Part shown: positions 8,988 through 17,871 of the stretch, piece after piece
How the letters are laid out: every line of letters begins with the position of its first letter
How positions within the stretch are numbered: the stretch's first letter is position 1
Assembly (NCBI GenBank): GCA_903824045.1
Contig: CAIJVD010000001.1
Coordinates: 1 to 60,659, forward strand
Direction of reading: 5' to 3'
From: an uncultured Chlorobiaceae bacterium
Lineage (GTDB): Bacteria > Bacteroidota > Chlorobiia > Chlorobiales > Chlorobiaceae
Length of the DNA: 60,659 nt
Program-made: the position numbers and the translations under genes
The notes under the pieces: model-generated
The model's database searches: none
What the model was told of the DNA's origin: nothing
What the model saw: the letters and a program-made list of their open reading frames with translations, nothing else

Positions 8988-9659
8988 TTGATAGCCCCTG
9001 AACGATTCCGGAAAATCCGGCAGATGCTGCTCCATCGCCAGCGAGACCTGACAGTGGTCATGGACAATGTCAACAAAGCCCACAACCTCTCGGCCATTAT
9101 CCGCAGCTGCGACGTTGTTGGTATCGGCGAGCTCCACGCCATCTCCTATCGCAAGAGCATCCATACCCGCCAGGATGCCGCTGCGGGCGCAAGCCGCTGG
9201 ACCACGGTAAACCTCTACCACGATGTCGCCTCGGCCTACAGCCGCATGTCGGCTTCGGGGATGCAGATTCTGGTTGCAACAAACAAGGAGGGATGTGTGG
9301 ATTTCCGTTCGATCGACTATACACTGCCGACGGCCATTGTTGTCGGTGCTGAATGGGACGGCATTTCCGAAGCCGCACTCAGCGGGGCTGACCAGGCAAT
9401 CTGTATCCCCATGTTCGGCATGGTGGAGTCACTCAACGTCTCGGTAGCCACCGGAATCATCCTCTTTGAAGCGCAGCGCCAGAGGGCCGATAAAGGAATG
9501 TACAGCGCGCCTCAAATGAAGCAGGAGTGCTTTGAGCGGATGCTCTTCGAAGCAACCTATCCGCGTCTGGCAGGAGAGCTCAAGCAGAAAGGCGCTGCCT
9601 ACCCCTCACTCGACCAGAATGGGGAAATTCAAACCGGAAGCACTCCCCCGCAGCCATGA
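8988..9659 (+). CDS. trmH: tRNA (guanosine-2'-O-)-methyltransferase TrmH (SpoU family)
   Basis: 223 residues. The SPOUT knot motifs are NKAHNLSAIIRSCDVVG near the start, IVVGAEWDGIS in the middle and GMVESLNVSVATGIILFE near 145-162. TrmH 2'-O-methylates G18 in the D-loop of tRNAs. The N-terminus PERFRKIRQMLLHRQRDLTVVM aligns with E. coli TrmH from its first residues. This supports the TTG codon at 8988 as start: an in-frame TAG lies just upstream and the first ATG would remove conserved residues. There is no strong ribosome site. The stop overlaps the Nudix gene start by 4 bp. Confidence 0.9.
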   Translation: MIAPERFRKIRQMLLHRQRDLTVVMDNVNKAHNLSAIIRSCDVVGIGELHAISYRKSIHTRQDAAAGASRWTTVNLYHDVASAYSRMSASGMQILVATNKEGCVDFRSIDYTLPTAIVVGAEWDGISEAALSGADQAICIPMFGMVESLNVSVATGIILFEAQRQRADKGMYSAPQMKQECFERMLFEATYPRLAGELKQKGAAYPSLDQNGEIQTGSTPPQP

Positions 9660-10060
9660 ATCATTCCGGAACCAGCATCATCTTCCACAACGCGGCCCGA
9701 CAGGTACTGCTCGTGCTGCGCGACAGCATCCCCACAATTGCCTGCCCCGGCATGTGGGATCTGCCGGGAGGGCATATTGAAAAGGGCGAAACGCCCGAAG
9801 AGTGCATTGTAAGGGAGATGCAGGAGGAGATTGAAGTCGATGTCGCCAACTGCAAACTCTTCCGGGTCTACGAATTTTCAGACCGAAGAGAGTATGTGTT
9901 TCATCAGGAAGCGGAGTTTGAGCCCGAAAAGATGGTACTGCATGAAGGAGAGATGCTCCGCTGGTTCTCATCCGCCGAAACAGAAGCGTGTGAACTGGCC
10001 TACGGATTCAACGAGGTGCTGGCCGACTGGTTCAGCGTCCCTCAGTCCACTTTACGCTGA
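9656..10060 (+). CDS. Nudix hydrolase
   Basis: 134 residues. The Nudix box is clear: GHIEKGETPEECIVREM followed by QEEIEVD, giving G-x5-E-x7-RE-x2-EE. The usual Gly near the end of the box is Glu (EEIEV in place of EE-x-GV), a tolerated variation. Nudix enzymes cleave nucleoside diphosphates linked to another moiety; the substrate here is unknown. It overlaps trmH by 4 bp, so the two form an operon. It is convergent with trxB, and the intergenic stretch is only about 30 bp. Confidence 0.87.
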   Translation: MNHSGTSIIFHNAARQVLLVLRDSIPTIACPGMWDLPGGHIEKGETPEECIVREMQEEIEVDVANCKLFRVYEFSDRREYVFHQEAEFEPEKMVLHEGEMLRWFSSAETEACELAYGFNEVLADWFSVPQSTLR

Positions 10061-10093
10061 CGGTCGGGACGCCCCCCAATACTGAATCAATAC

Positions 10094-11029
10094 TCAGCGT
10101 ATAGTCTCCAGGAACCGCTCCGCATCGACCGCCGCCATACACCCTGTTCCGACGGCCGTAACCGCCTGGCGGTAGGTGAAGTCCTGTACATCTCCGCAAG
10201 CAAAGACGCCCGGCACCGAAGTCTCGGTCGATGATTTCTTGGTCAGGATATAGCCGTAGTCGTCCAGATCGAGCTGTCCCTTGAACAACCCCGAATTCGG
10301 CGCATGACCGATGGCCATGAAGACGCCGTCGCAAGGATGCTCGGTAAGCTCTCCGCTCACCACGTTTTTCAGCCGTATTCCGGTAACATGCAGGTCGTTG
10401 CCGAGAATCTCGTCGACCACCTCATTGAGCATCATGCTGATTTTTTCATTCTTGCGCACCCTGAGGCTCATGATTTTAGAGGATCTGAACTCCTCACGCC
10501 GGTGCACGAGCGTCACATGCGACGCAAACTTGGTCAGGTAGAGCGCCTCCTCCATGGCGGTATCGCCGCCGCCGACAACAAACACCTTGCTGTCGCGGAA
10601 GAAAAAGCCGTCACAGGTCGCACATGCCGAAACGCCCTTGCCTCTATATCGGTCTTCCGACTCAATACCGAGCCATTTGGCATTCGCCCCGGTAGAAATG
10701 ATGAGCGTGTGGGTGAGCAGCTCGCGTCCATCATCAAGCTGAAGGAGGAAGGGGCTTCTTGAAAGATCGGCATCGACAACGCTTCCCGGGATGAACTGCG
10801 CGCCGAACTTTGCAGCCTGCTCGCGCATCTTTGCCATCAGTTCAGGCCCGCGAATCCCTTCGGGAAAACCGGGAAAGTTCTCAATTTCCGTAGTGATCAT
10901 AAGCTGTCCGCCTGGCTGGATACCTTCGATAACGAGCGACTTGATATTTGCGCGCCCTGTATAGATGGCCGCCGTGTAGCCGGCAGGGCCCGTCCCCATG
11001 ATAATGAGATCATGCACTTCTCTTTCCAT
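10094..11029 (-). CDS. trxB: Thioredoxin reductase
   Basis: 311 residues, the standard length of low-molecular-weight thioredoxin reductase. The FAD motif is GTGPAGYTAAIYTGRA at about 12-27, the redox disulfide is CATC (ACATCDGFFFR) near 136-139, the NAD(P)H motif is GGGDTAMEEALYL, and the C-terminal FAD motif is GVFACGDVQD. The enzyme transfers electrons from NADPH to thioredoxin; the trxA gene lies just upstream on the same strand, 114 bp away. A 12-bp palindrome, GTTAACGTTAAC (11041-11052), lies directly upstream of the start. Confidence 0.95.
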   Translation of the reverse strand: MEREVHDLIIMGTGPAGYTAAIYTGRANIKSLVIEGIQPGGQLMITTEIENFPGFPEGIRGPELMAKMREQAAKFGAQFIPGSVVDADLSRSPFLLQLDDGRELLTHTLIISTGANAKWLGIESEDRYRGKGVSACATCDGFFFRDSKVFVVGGGDTAMEEALYLTKFASHVTLVHRREEFRSSKIMSLRVRKNEKISMMLNEVVDEILGNDLHVTGIRLKNVVSGELTEHPCDGVFMAIGHAPNSGLFKGQLDLDDYGYILTKKSSTETSVPGVFACGDVQDFTYRQAVTAVGTGCMAAVDAERFLETIR

Positions 11030-11040
11030 AATGGTATGCC

Positions 11041-11052
11041 GTTAACGTTAAC
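11041..11052. promoter_or_regulatory. GTTAACGTTAAC palindrome upstream of trxB
   Basis: A perfect 12-bp palindrome that is also a direct repeat of GTTAAC. It ends 11 bp before the trxB start codon. It could be an operator or a leader hairpin, but a 12-mer can occur by chance and no regulator is identified. Confidence 0.25.
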
Positions 11053-11143
11053 AAGTTAAGCCAGGGCTGTAATCTCAGGGGTGGAGGAAGGGCCCTGTCC
11101 CGGCTCCAAGGCCGGGTCAGCGGATGACAAGGCTGCTGTGTGC

Positions 11144-11473
11144 TCAGCCGATCTGATCGTCGATTTTCTTGGCGATCTGGTTCTTGGGAACTGCACCAAC
11201 AAGCTGGTCGACAACCTGGCCATTCTTGAAAATCAGCATGGTCGGGATGCTTCTGATACCGAACTGGGCTGCGGTTTTGGGGTTCTCGTCAACATTCAGC
11301 TTTGCAATCACAGCCTTGCCTGCATAGTCTCCGGCAAGCTCTTCGATGACAGGTCCCAGCATCATGCATGGGCCACACCAGGTTGCCCAGAAATCGACCA
11401 AAGCCACTTTATCTGAATCAAGAATTTCGACCTGAAAATTCTGGTCTGTGGCAGCAAGATATTTTCCGCTCAT
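11144..11473 (-). CDS. trxA: Thioredoxin
   Basis: 109 residues from the ATG at 11473 (MSGKYLAATD); a 40-codon upstream extension has no thioredoxin similarity. The active site is FWATWCGPCMMLGP at about residues 27-40, with the cis-Pro loop IRSIPTMLIFKNGQ and the C-terminal Gly motif. This is the general dithiol reductant, and trxB next door is its presumed reductase. There is no clear Shine-Dalgarno site. A GC-rich stem-loop (11099-11116) follows the gene but lacks a T run. Confidence 0.95.
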   Translation of the reverse strand: MSGKYLAATDQNFQVEILDSDKVALVDFWATWCGPCMMLGPVIEELAGDYAGKAVIAKLNVDENPKTAAQFGIRSIPTMLIFKNGQVVDQLVGAVPKNQIAKKIDDQIG

Positions 11474-11622
11474 TGTTATTTGTGTTTTGTTATTGAGTGA
11501 TGACCTAAAGGGAAAAATACAATGTGTTTGACAAGTATGTAAGTAAGCAAAGGTAACCAAAAAACAAACTAATGGCGGCTTAAAAAGCGGCAAAGAATCG
11601 AAAATTCATCATTCAGGAAAGG

Positions 11623-14600
11623 TCATCCCGAAATCCGCACATTGTCAGGACCCAGTATCTCCTCAAGCCTTGCGATCGTATCCTCCACCGGATCGATCGG
11701 CGTGCTGCGCGCAAAGATGGTAAGCATCTCGATATTCTCCCCCGACTGCGCCTTCACCTCAAAATCGACCGGGGTACCCCCGCGATGCTCTTCAAATACC
11801 TTCCTGACCTGCACAAGCTTTTCAAGCTGAAGCTGGTCGTCGGCATCGATCTTGAGAATGATCTTTTTGACCAGAGCCTCCCTGACCTTTTTAATCTGCA
11901 CAACCTCCCTGACAAGCAGCTTGAGCATCCCGCCGCTCACCTCACCCTCAGCCACAAGCATCAGCACCTCTTCAGGCTTGACGAGGTGCCCGTACTGCTC
12001 ATAGATGCTGGCAAACATCGTAAAGTCCGCCTTGCCGTTAAAATCCTCAATGCTGCCGAAAATCATCTGCTTCCCCTTCCTGTCCTGATAGGGCTTCACC
12101 GAAACGACCACACCGATCACCTTGTACTGCTTTGACCCAGTAACCTCCTTGGCATTAAGCTGCAGGGTCGAAAATGCCTGCCAGTCGCGCCTGTAGGGCG
12201 AAAGCGGGTGGCGGCTCAGGTAAAAGCCAACCAGTTTCTTTTCGTGCAGCAGCTTCTCCTGCTCCGGCATCATATCGGCCTGGTCCATATCAGGGTAGTG
12301 TTCATCTTCGAGTACCGCGCCCTCCGCAGCGGTAAAAAAGCCGCACTGGCCAAGCGTAACCGAACGGTTCTGCATCTGCCCGAATTTGATAGCCTTGTCG
12401 ACATTGGCAAGCAGGCGGGCGCGATGCTGGTCAATCTCGTCGAAAGAGCCGGAGAGGATGAGGCACTCAAGCGCCTTTCGGTTCATGACCCTCAAGTCAA
12501 CCGACGCCGCCAGGTCAAAGAGGCTCTTGTAATCCCGTTTCCTGCGCAGTTTGGCCGTAACAACCGCTCGCGCAGCTCCCCCGACCTGCTTGATGGCGCT
12601 CAGTCCCACACGGATTGATGAACGGCCGCCGGAATCCTCAACCGAGAAGAGCGCATCGCTCTTGTTGATCGAAGGGGGGAGGGTCGAAATGCCGAAGCTC
12701 TTTGCCTCGTCGGTCAGATGCTTCATGCGCTCGGTATCCCCGATTTCGCTATTGAGAATGGCCGTCATGAACTCGATCGTATAGTGGGCCTTCAGGTATC
12801 CGGTCCAGTATGCAAGCACGCCGTAAGCTGCCGAGTGGCTTTTGTTGAAGCCGTATCCGGCAAACTCCGCCATGAGCTCAAAGACCCGAGTGGCAAGCGT
12901 ATCATGAACTCCCTGCGCGACGCCACCCTTCACAAAATCGGCCTTGTACTTCTCCATGATCTCGGGCTTCTTTTTTCCCATCGCCTTGCGGAGATTGTCC
13001 GCCTTGGCCATCGAAAAACCTCCCATAACCTGGGAGATCTGCATCACCTGCTCCTGGTAGACAATGACGCCGTAGGTCTCCTTGAGGATCTCTTCGAGCA
13101 TCGGGTGCATGTAGTCGATCGCCTCCCGGCCGTGCTTCCGGTCGACAAAGAGATCAACGGCGTTGCGCCGCTCGTCGATGCGCGCATTGAGTGCACCGGG
13201 TCGGTAGAGCGCGCTCATGGCTATGATGTCGCCGATCTGTGTAGGTTGCAGACGGGTCATATAGCTCTGCATGCCCGATGACTCGAACTGGAAAATGCCG
13301 GCCATCTTGCCCTCCTGGAAGATCCTGAAGGTTTTCCGGTCGTTCATGGGAACTTTCTCAAGCTCAATATCGAGGTTGTGACGCCGCTTGATCATCCGGA
13401 GGGTCTCGTCGATAACGGCAAGGGTCTCAAGACCGAGATAGTCGATCTTCAGCAGTCCCGCGGTCTCAATCCAGTTCTTGTCGAACTGCGTAACCACCTG
13501 TTTCTCCTCGCTGCCATCCGCATTTTTCTCCTTTGCGTGATCCGGCTCGTCAAGATCGATCTCGTCGGCAAATTTGCGCACCTCGGTCTCGATCTTGTTG
13601 GAAACATAGAGCGGCACCTGCTCTTCGAGGTTGCCCGAGGTGATAACCACCGCGCCAGCATGCATCGAAACGTTTCGCGCTCGACCCTCAAGCGCCACGG
13701 CATACTGCATCAGCTCACGGTTTGCCGAGTTGCTTTCGGCAAACTGCTTCAGCTCCTTCACCTCATTCAAAGCCTTTTCGAGCGTTATGCCCGGCTTGGA
13801 GGGAACCAGCATTGCAAGCTTGCCGACCTCCTGAAGCGGAACCTCGAGCACCCTTCCGGCATCGCGAATCGCCGCCTTGGCACCGAGCGTACCAATAGCT
13901 ATGACCTTCCCGACGCTCTCGGTCCCGTATTTCTCAACGGTATACTCAAGAACCTTCTGCTTGCCGACAGGGGTAAAGTCGATGTCGATATCCGGCATCG
14001 ACAACCGTTCCGGATTCAAAAAGCGCTCGAAAAGCAGCTTGTATTTCAGCGGATCAATTCTTGTGATCCCGGTCAGATAGGCCACAATGCTCCCCGCCGC
14101 CGACCCTCGTCCGGGACCGACCGAATAGCCCATTCTGCGCGATGCATTGATAAGATCGCTGACAATGAGAAAGTAGGAGCTGAACCCCATGTTGCGGATG
14201 ACGCCAAGCTCAAGCTCGATGCGCGCCTGCACCTCCTCCTGTGTAATGCCGTCGGCCTCAGCCTCGGCATACTTCTCCCTGGCGCCCTCAAGGGTCAGGT
14301 GGCGAAGGTACTCAAACTCGTCATCAAAGCCTTCCGGCAGAGGAAAATGCGGCAGGACAGGCTCCTTCTGGCAGAAGCTGTAGGTACACTTCCCGGCAAT
14401 TGCAGTGGCGTTGGAAAGCTCCCGATATTCATCGCTGAAAAGTCGGCCCATCTCGTCGGAAGACTTCAGGTAGTGATCGTTGCCCGGCAGCGCCTGAAGC
14501 GTCTGGCTCGACAGCTTCTCCTTGGTGCGGATGGCAACCATCGCCCTGTAGCAGCCGGCATCCTTGCGTTCGAGGTAGTGCACATTGTTGGTAGCAACAA

Positions 14601-15192
14601 GCTCAACCCCGCAACGCCCGGCAAGCGCTATGGTCTCTCGATTGAGCTGTTCATCGAAAGGGGTGTGGTGGCGCTGAAGCTCAAGGTAGAAGTCATCACC
14701 GAAAAGCTCCTGGTAGTAGCGGCAGAAGCTCTCAGCCTCATCGACCGCTCCGGCAAGCAGCGCCCGGCCGATACGCCCGGAAGAGTATGCTGAAAGGCAG
14801 ACAAGCCCCTCATGACACTGCTCCAGCATTCTGCTTTCAACATGCGGCATCCCGTTGACAAACCCCTCCTTTGCCGCCCGCGACAGCAGAATGCAGAGAT
14901 TGCGGTATCCAGCCTCACTCTTGACCAGGAGAATCAGCGAAGGAGAGACCGGGTTGCGGCCGCTCTGATGAGAATCCGACTCGAGCAGAAGAATCTCGCT
15001 GCCGATGATAAGCTTGATGCCGGCATCCCTGGCATCGCTGAAGAGCTCGGGCATATTGAAAATTGCGCAGTAATCGGTAACCGCAACGCTCTTCATCCCG
15101 AACCGGACTGCCGCAGAAAACAGCTCACCCGGAAAGATCGGGCTGCTCTGCATCGAATAGTGCGTATGCACATGCAAATGAACGAAATCCAT
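11623..15192 (-). CDS. dnaE: DNA polymerase III alpha subunit
   Basis: 1189 residues, typical for DnaE. The PHP domain starts the protein (FVHLHVHTHYSMQSS). The C-family polymerase palm has PGRGSAAGS and the catalytic acidic motif PDIDIDF, followed by the fingers (YNPLA-type region with GYGFNKSHSAAYG) and the thumb. The C-terminus has an OB fold (IGVVVSVKPYQDRKGKQM) and a tail domain. It is the replicative polymerase of the chromosome. It stands alone, with 149 bp to trxA downstream and a short gap to the GH65 gene upstream. Confidence 0.97.
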   Translation of the reverse strand: MDFVHLHVHTHYSMQSSPIFPGELFSAAVRFGMKSVAVTDYCAIFNMPELFSDARDAGIKLIIGSEILLLESDSHQSGRNPVSPSLILLVKSEAGYRNLCILLSRAAKEGFVNGMPHVESRMLEQCHEGLVCLSAYSSGRIGRALLAGAVDEAESFCRYYQELFGDDFYLELQRHHTPFDEQLNRETIALAGRCGVELVATNNVHYLERKDAGCYRAMVAIRTKEKLSSQTLQALPGNDHYLKSSDEMGRLFSDEYRELSNATAIAGKCTYSFCQKEPVLPHFPLPEGFDDEFEYLRHLTLEGAREKYAEAEADGITQEEVQARIELELGVIRNMGFSSYFLIVSDLINASRRMGYSVGPGRGSAAGSIVAYLTGITRIDPLKYKLLFERFLNPERLSMPDIDIDFTPVGKQKVLEYTVEKYGTESVGKVIAIGTLGAKAAIRDAGRVLEVPLQEVGKLAMLVPSKPGITLEKALNEVKELKQFAESNSANRELMQYAVALEGRARNVSMHAGAVVITSGNLEEQVPLYVSNKIETEVRKFADEIDLDEPDHAKEKNADGSEEKQVVTQFDKNWIETAGLLKIDYLGLETLAVIDETLRMIKRRHNLDIELEKVPMNDRKTFRIFQEGKMAGIFQFESSGMQSYMTRLQPTQIGDIIAMSALYRPGALNARIDERRNAVDLFVDRKHGREAIDYMHPMLEEILKETYGVIVYQEQVMQISQVMGGFSMAKADNLRKAMGKKKPEIMEKYKADFVKGGVAQGVHDTLATRVFELMAEFAGYGFNKSHSAAYGVLAYWTGYLKAHYTIEFMTAILNSEIGDTERMKHLTDEAKSFGISTLPPSINKSDALFSVEDSGGRSSIRVGLSAIKQVGGAARAVVTAKLRRKRDYKSLFDLAASVDLRVMNRKALECLILSGSFDEIDQHRARLLANVDKAIKFGQMQNRSVTLGQCGFFTAAEGAVLEDEHYPDMDQADMMPEQEKLLHEKKLVGFYLSRHPLSPYRRDWQAFSTLQLNAKEVTGSKQYKVIGVVVSVKPYQDRKGKQMIFGSIEDFNGKADFTMFASIYEQYGHLVKPEEVLMLVAEGEVSGGMLKLLVREVVQIKKVREALVKKIILKIDADDQLQLEKLVQVRKVFEEHRGGTPVDFEVKAQSGENIEMLTIFARSTPIDPVEDTIARLEEILGPDNVRISG

Positions 15193-15352
15193 AACAATCG
15201 GGGCTCTTCAGCAATTTATTGGCAGGAGAGAAACAGGCCGGCGCCACGGCTCAAAGGGAGGGGGCCGAAGGGGAAAATAGTATAATTTTTCGGGAATAAA
15301 CGGCAAATGCGCGCAGAGGACAATTCATCAATTCCGCTCCCCCCGACCACGC

Positions 15353-17716
15353 TCACGAAGCACAGTAGGGAAAGCTCTCCAGCCGGTTCGTTGCGATCTG
15401 ATAGCTCTTTCTGTAGAGGCTCAGCGGCACAAAAATCTCCTCATCCGAATGGATCAGCACTGAAACGCTCTCATGGCGGACCGTCACCTCGACAACTCTC
15501 GAGCGCCACCGCACGCGGAACGAGAGGCTCTCCCATTTTTTCGGTAGCCAGGGTCTCAACACAAGACGGTCAGACTTGATCGAAAACCCCCCGAAACCGT
15601 AGACGACCGTCTGCCATGTCCCCCCCACTGCCGCAGCGTGGATGCCGAGCGCAGTATTTTCATGAAGGTTCTCAAGATCAAAGAGCGCGGTCTTCATAAA
15701 ATAGCTGTATGCCCTTGAGCGCCGTCCGGAGGCCAGACCCATCATGGCATGAATGCAGTGGCTCAGCGATGACTTGTGCGCCGTGCGCTTCTCATAAAAG
15801 TCGAAATTGGCAGCCTTCTCCTCATCACTGAAGGCGTGAGGAAAGAGCAGCATCATGATGAGCACATCGGCCTGCTTGATCAGACGGGTCGAGCTGATGT
15901 TCCGGTAGTGGACTCCGCGCGGTAGAACCGGCGCGCCCTTGCGGTCGAACCCCTCAATCACGTAGTCCCTGAGCCGGAAGTAGCCGTCGAACTGCTCGTA
16001 AAGCTTCGACTCCGGGTCGCGCGTGAGGCGGAGCTTCCGGCTTATCTCCATCCATAAATCGACCTCCGCCTGGTCGAGCTCCAGCGCAGCCGAAAGTTCG
16101 CCAAGAAGCGCCGTGTTGGTTCGGCCCATGTACTTGAAGAGCATTCCGGCAAGCCGCAGGTGCCACTTCACCATAAAATTGGTGTAGGCGTTGTTGTTGA
16201 CATGCTCGTGAAACTCATCCGGACCGATGACGCAGCGAATCTCGTACTCTGTGTTCGACCCAACCACCCTCGATGCCCAGAACCTTGCGGTCAAAAAGAT
16301 CATCTCAAGGCCGCACTCAAGAAGAAATCGTTCGTCTCCGGTGACCCGGAAATACTTTTCCACCCCGTAGATCACATCGGAAACGATATGATCCTCCTCG
16401 GTGCCGGTATAGATCAGCCTTATCGTCCGCTCAAGCTTGGAGGCGAAACGCGGAGTGACATCCTCACCGGTGGTCGCCGACTCCCAAGCGTACCTTGCAC
16501 CCCTGTAGCCCGCCTTCCGGGCGTTACTCATGGCACCCTCAAGCGTATGGTAACGGTAGAGGAGCATGTTCCGGGCGATATCGGGAAAATTGTAGATAAA
16601 GAACGGAAGGATGAAGATCTCGGTATCCCAGAAAACATGGCCAAGATAGCCCTCCGAGCTCAGGAACTTCGCCCCAACGCCGGCAGGCTTTGGGGGGCCG
16701 TTGATCAGAAGCTGGTAGATGTTGTAGCGCAGGGCGTGCTGCGCCTCCATGTCGCCCTCGATGACGATATCGGCCTGCCTCCACCGCTCATCCCATGCCT
16801 CAATATGGGCGGCAATTTCAGCCTCCGCACCCCGGCGGACAAACGATTTGAGCATGCAGATGGAACCCTTGAACATCTCGTCCGGCTTCATCTCCCGGCT
16901 GGTCGACACAACCGCCAGTTTTTCGAAAATATAGTTCTCCCCCTTCACGGCGTCGAGCGTAATTTCGCTGGCAAACTTCTCTCCGTATATCCTCGGCTCC
17001 CACTTGTGGCTCTGCATCGAAGGCAGAACAAGCTTCCATGAGGCCGCCTCGGCTATCCTTATGCCCCTCTCGCGGGTTTTCATCTCAAGGTACATGAAGG
17101 CCCTGCCTCGCTCGATACGTTCAAGTTGCAGGTGTTTGAGCTGTTCACGAGGAAAAAATCCCCGGTTGCTGATATCCCCGTTCAGGCCGCTGAGCACCCG
17201 TATCGGCCCCGAAAAATTGCGGGGGGTAATTTTGACAAGCATGTAGCCCAGATGCACATCGTGCATGGAGGCGAAGCGGATGGTCTCAAGAGAGAGAACC
17301 TTGCCAGACGGGCTCCGGAAGGTTGTCTTGCGGTGGAGCACCCCTTTTTTCATGTCAAGCACCTGCTCATGCCAGAGCGCCCTGCAGGTTGAGAGACAGA
17401 ACTTGACCCCTTCGCTCCACACCGAAACATCGGTCCACAAAGGGCATTTCACCAGCTCCTCAACATCGGCTTCCGACTTGTCATAGATACCGCTCAGGTA
17501 GATCCCTCCGCAATGACCCTGAGGCAGCTCCTCAAGGCTTCCGCGGATATTGAGATAGCCGTTTCCCAGCGTCAGCAGGGTCTCGTTTACCTGAATATGC
17601 TTTTCCTTTTTCCGGAATCCCCTGCGCCGCAGCAGCCACGCTTCGGGCGAAAGGAGAAGAAGCGATTCCGGGCCTGTCCCGGAAGCCGAATAGAGTGAAG
17701 ATGAACTGTCGCGCAT
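15353..17716 (-). CDS. Glycoside hydrolase family 65 disaccharide phosphorylase
   Basis: About 787 residues from the ATG at 17716; a 21-codon extension to 17779 is possible. The protein has the N-terminal beta-sandwich (NGYLNIRGSLEE), then the (alpha/alpha)6 barrel with FWDTEIFILPFFI and ARYAWESATTGED. The general acid Glu falls in GPDEFHEHVNNNAYTN, and KQADVLIMMLLFP is the phosphate-binding region. The C-terminal domain includes LRPWLPKKWESLSFRV. GH65 enzymes reversibly phosphorolyse maltose, trehalose, kojibiose or nigerose to beta-glucose 1-phosphate; which one is not resolvable here. No beta-phosphoglucomutase gene is adjacent. Confidence 0.9.
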   Translation of the reverse strand: MRDSSSSLYSASGTGPESLLLLSPEAWLLRRRGFRKKEKHIQVNETLLTLGNGYLNIRGSLEELPQGHCGGIYLSGIYDKSEADVEELVKCPLWTDVSVWSEGVKFCLSTCRALWHEQVLDMKKGVLHRKTTFRSPSGKVLSLETIRFASMHDVHLGYMLVKITPRNFSGPIRVLSGLNGDISNRGFFPREQLKHLQLERIERGRAFMYLEMKTRERGIRIAEAASWKLVLPSMQSHKWEPRIYGEKFASEITLDAVKGENYIFEKLAVVSTSREMKPDEMFKGSICMLKSFVRRGAEAEIAAHIEAWDERWRQADIVIEGDMEAQHALRYNIYQLLINGPPKPAGVGAKFLSSEGYLGHVFWDTEIFILPFFIYNFPDIARNMLLYRYHTLEGAMSNARKAGYRGARYAWESATTGEDVTPRFASKLERTIRLIYTGTEEDHIVSDVIYGVEKYFRVTGDERFLLECGLEMIFLTARFWASRVVGSNTEYEIRCVIGPDEFHEHVNNNAYTNFMVKWHLRLAGMLFKYMGRTNTALLGELSAALELDQAEVDLWMEISRKLRLTRDPESKLYEQFDGYFRLRDYVIEGFDRKGAPVLPRGVHYRNISSTRLIKQADVLIMMLLFPHAFSDEEKAANFDFYEKRTAHKSSLSHCIHAMMGLASGRRSRAYSYFMKTALFDLENLHENTALGIHAAAVGGTWQTVVYGFGGFSIKSDRLVLRPWLPKKWESLSFRVRWRSRVVEVTVRHESVSVLIHSDEEIFVPLSLYRKSYQIATNRLESFPYCAS

Positions 17717-17871
17717 GACGCCCCCCGGTATGTTGCCAACCACCCGGTTACAATGAGGGACACTGGTAAAAGCGAACAAAGAGTATCGCCAAAAAGTTTA
17801 CAATCTCTCGCTATCCGCCACTGCCGAGCACTTTCAATGGAGAGATACCGCTCCCAATTTTCCGGCGCGGT

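Noticed and set aside
11099-11116. Terminator after trxA
   Set aside because: CCCGGC/GCCGGG forms a short GC-rich stem but no T run follows on the minus strand, so the call would be weak.
12718-14793. Long plus-strand frames inside dnaE (187 and 471 codons)
   Set aside because: They lie wholly within the well-supported dnaE gene and show no recognisable family.
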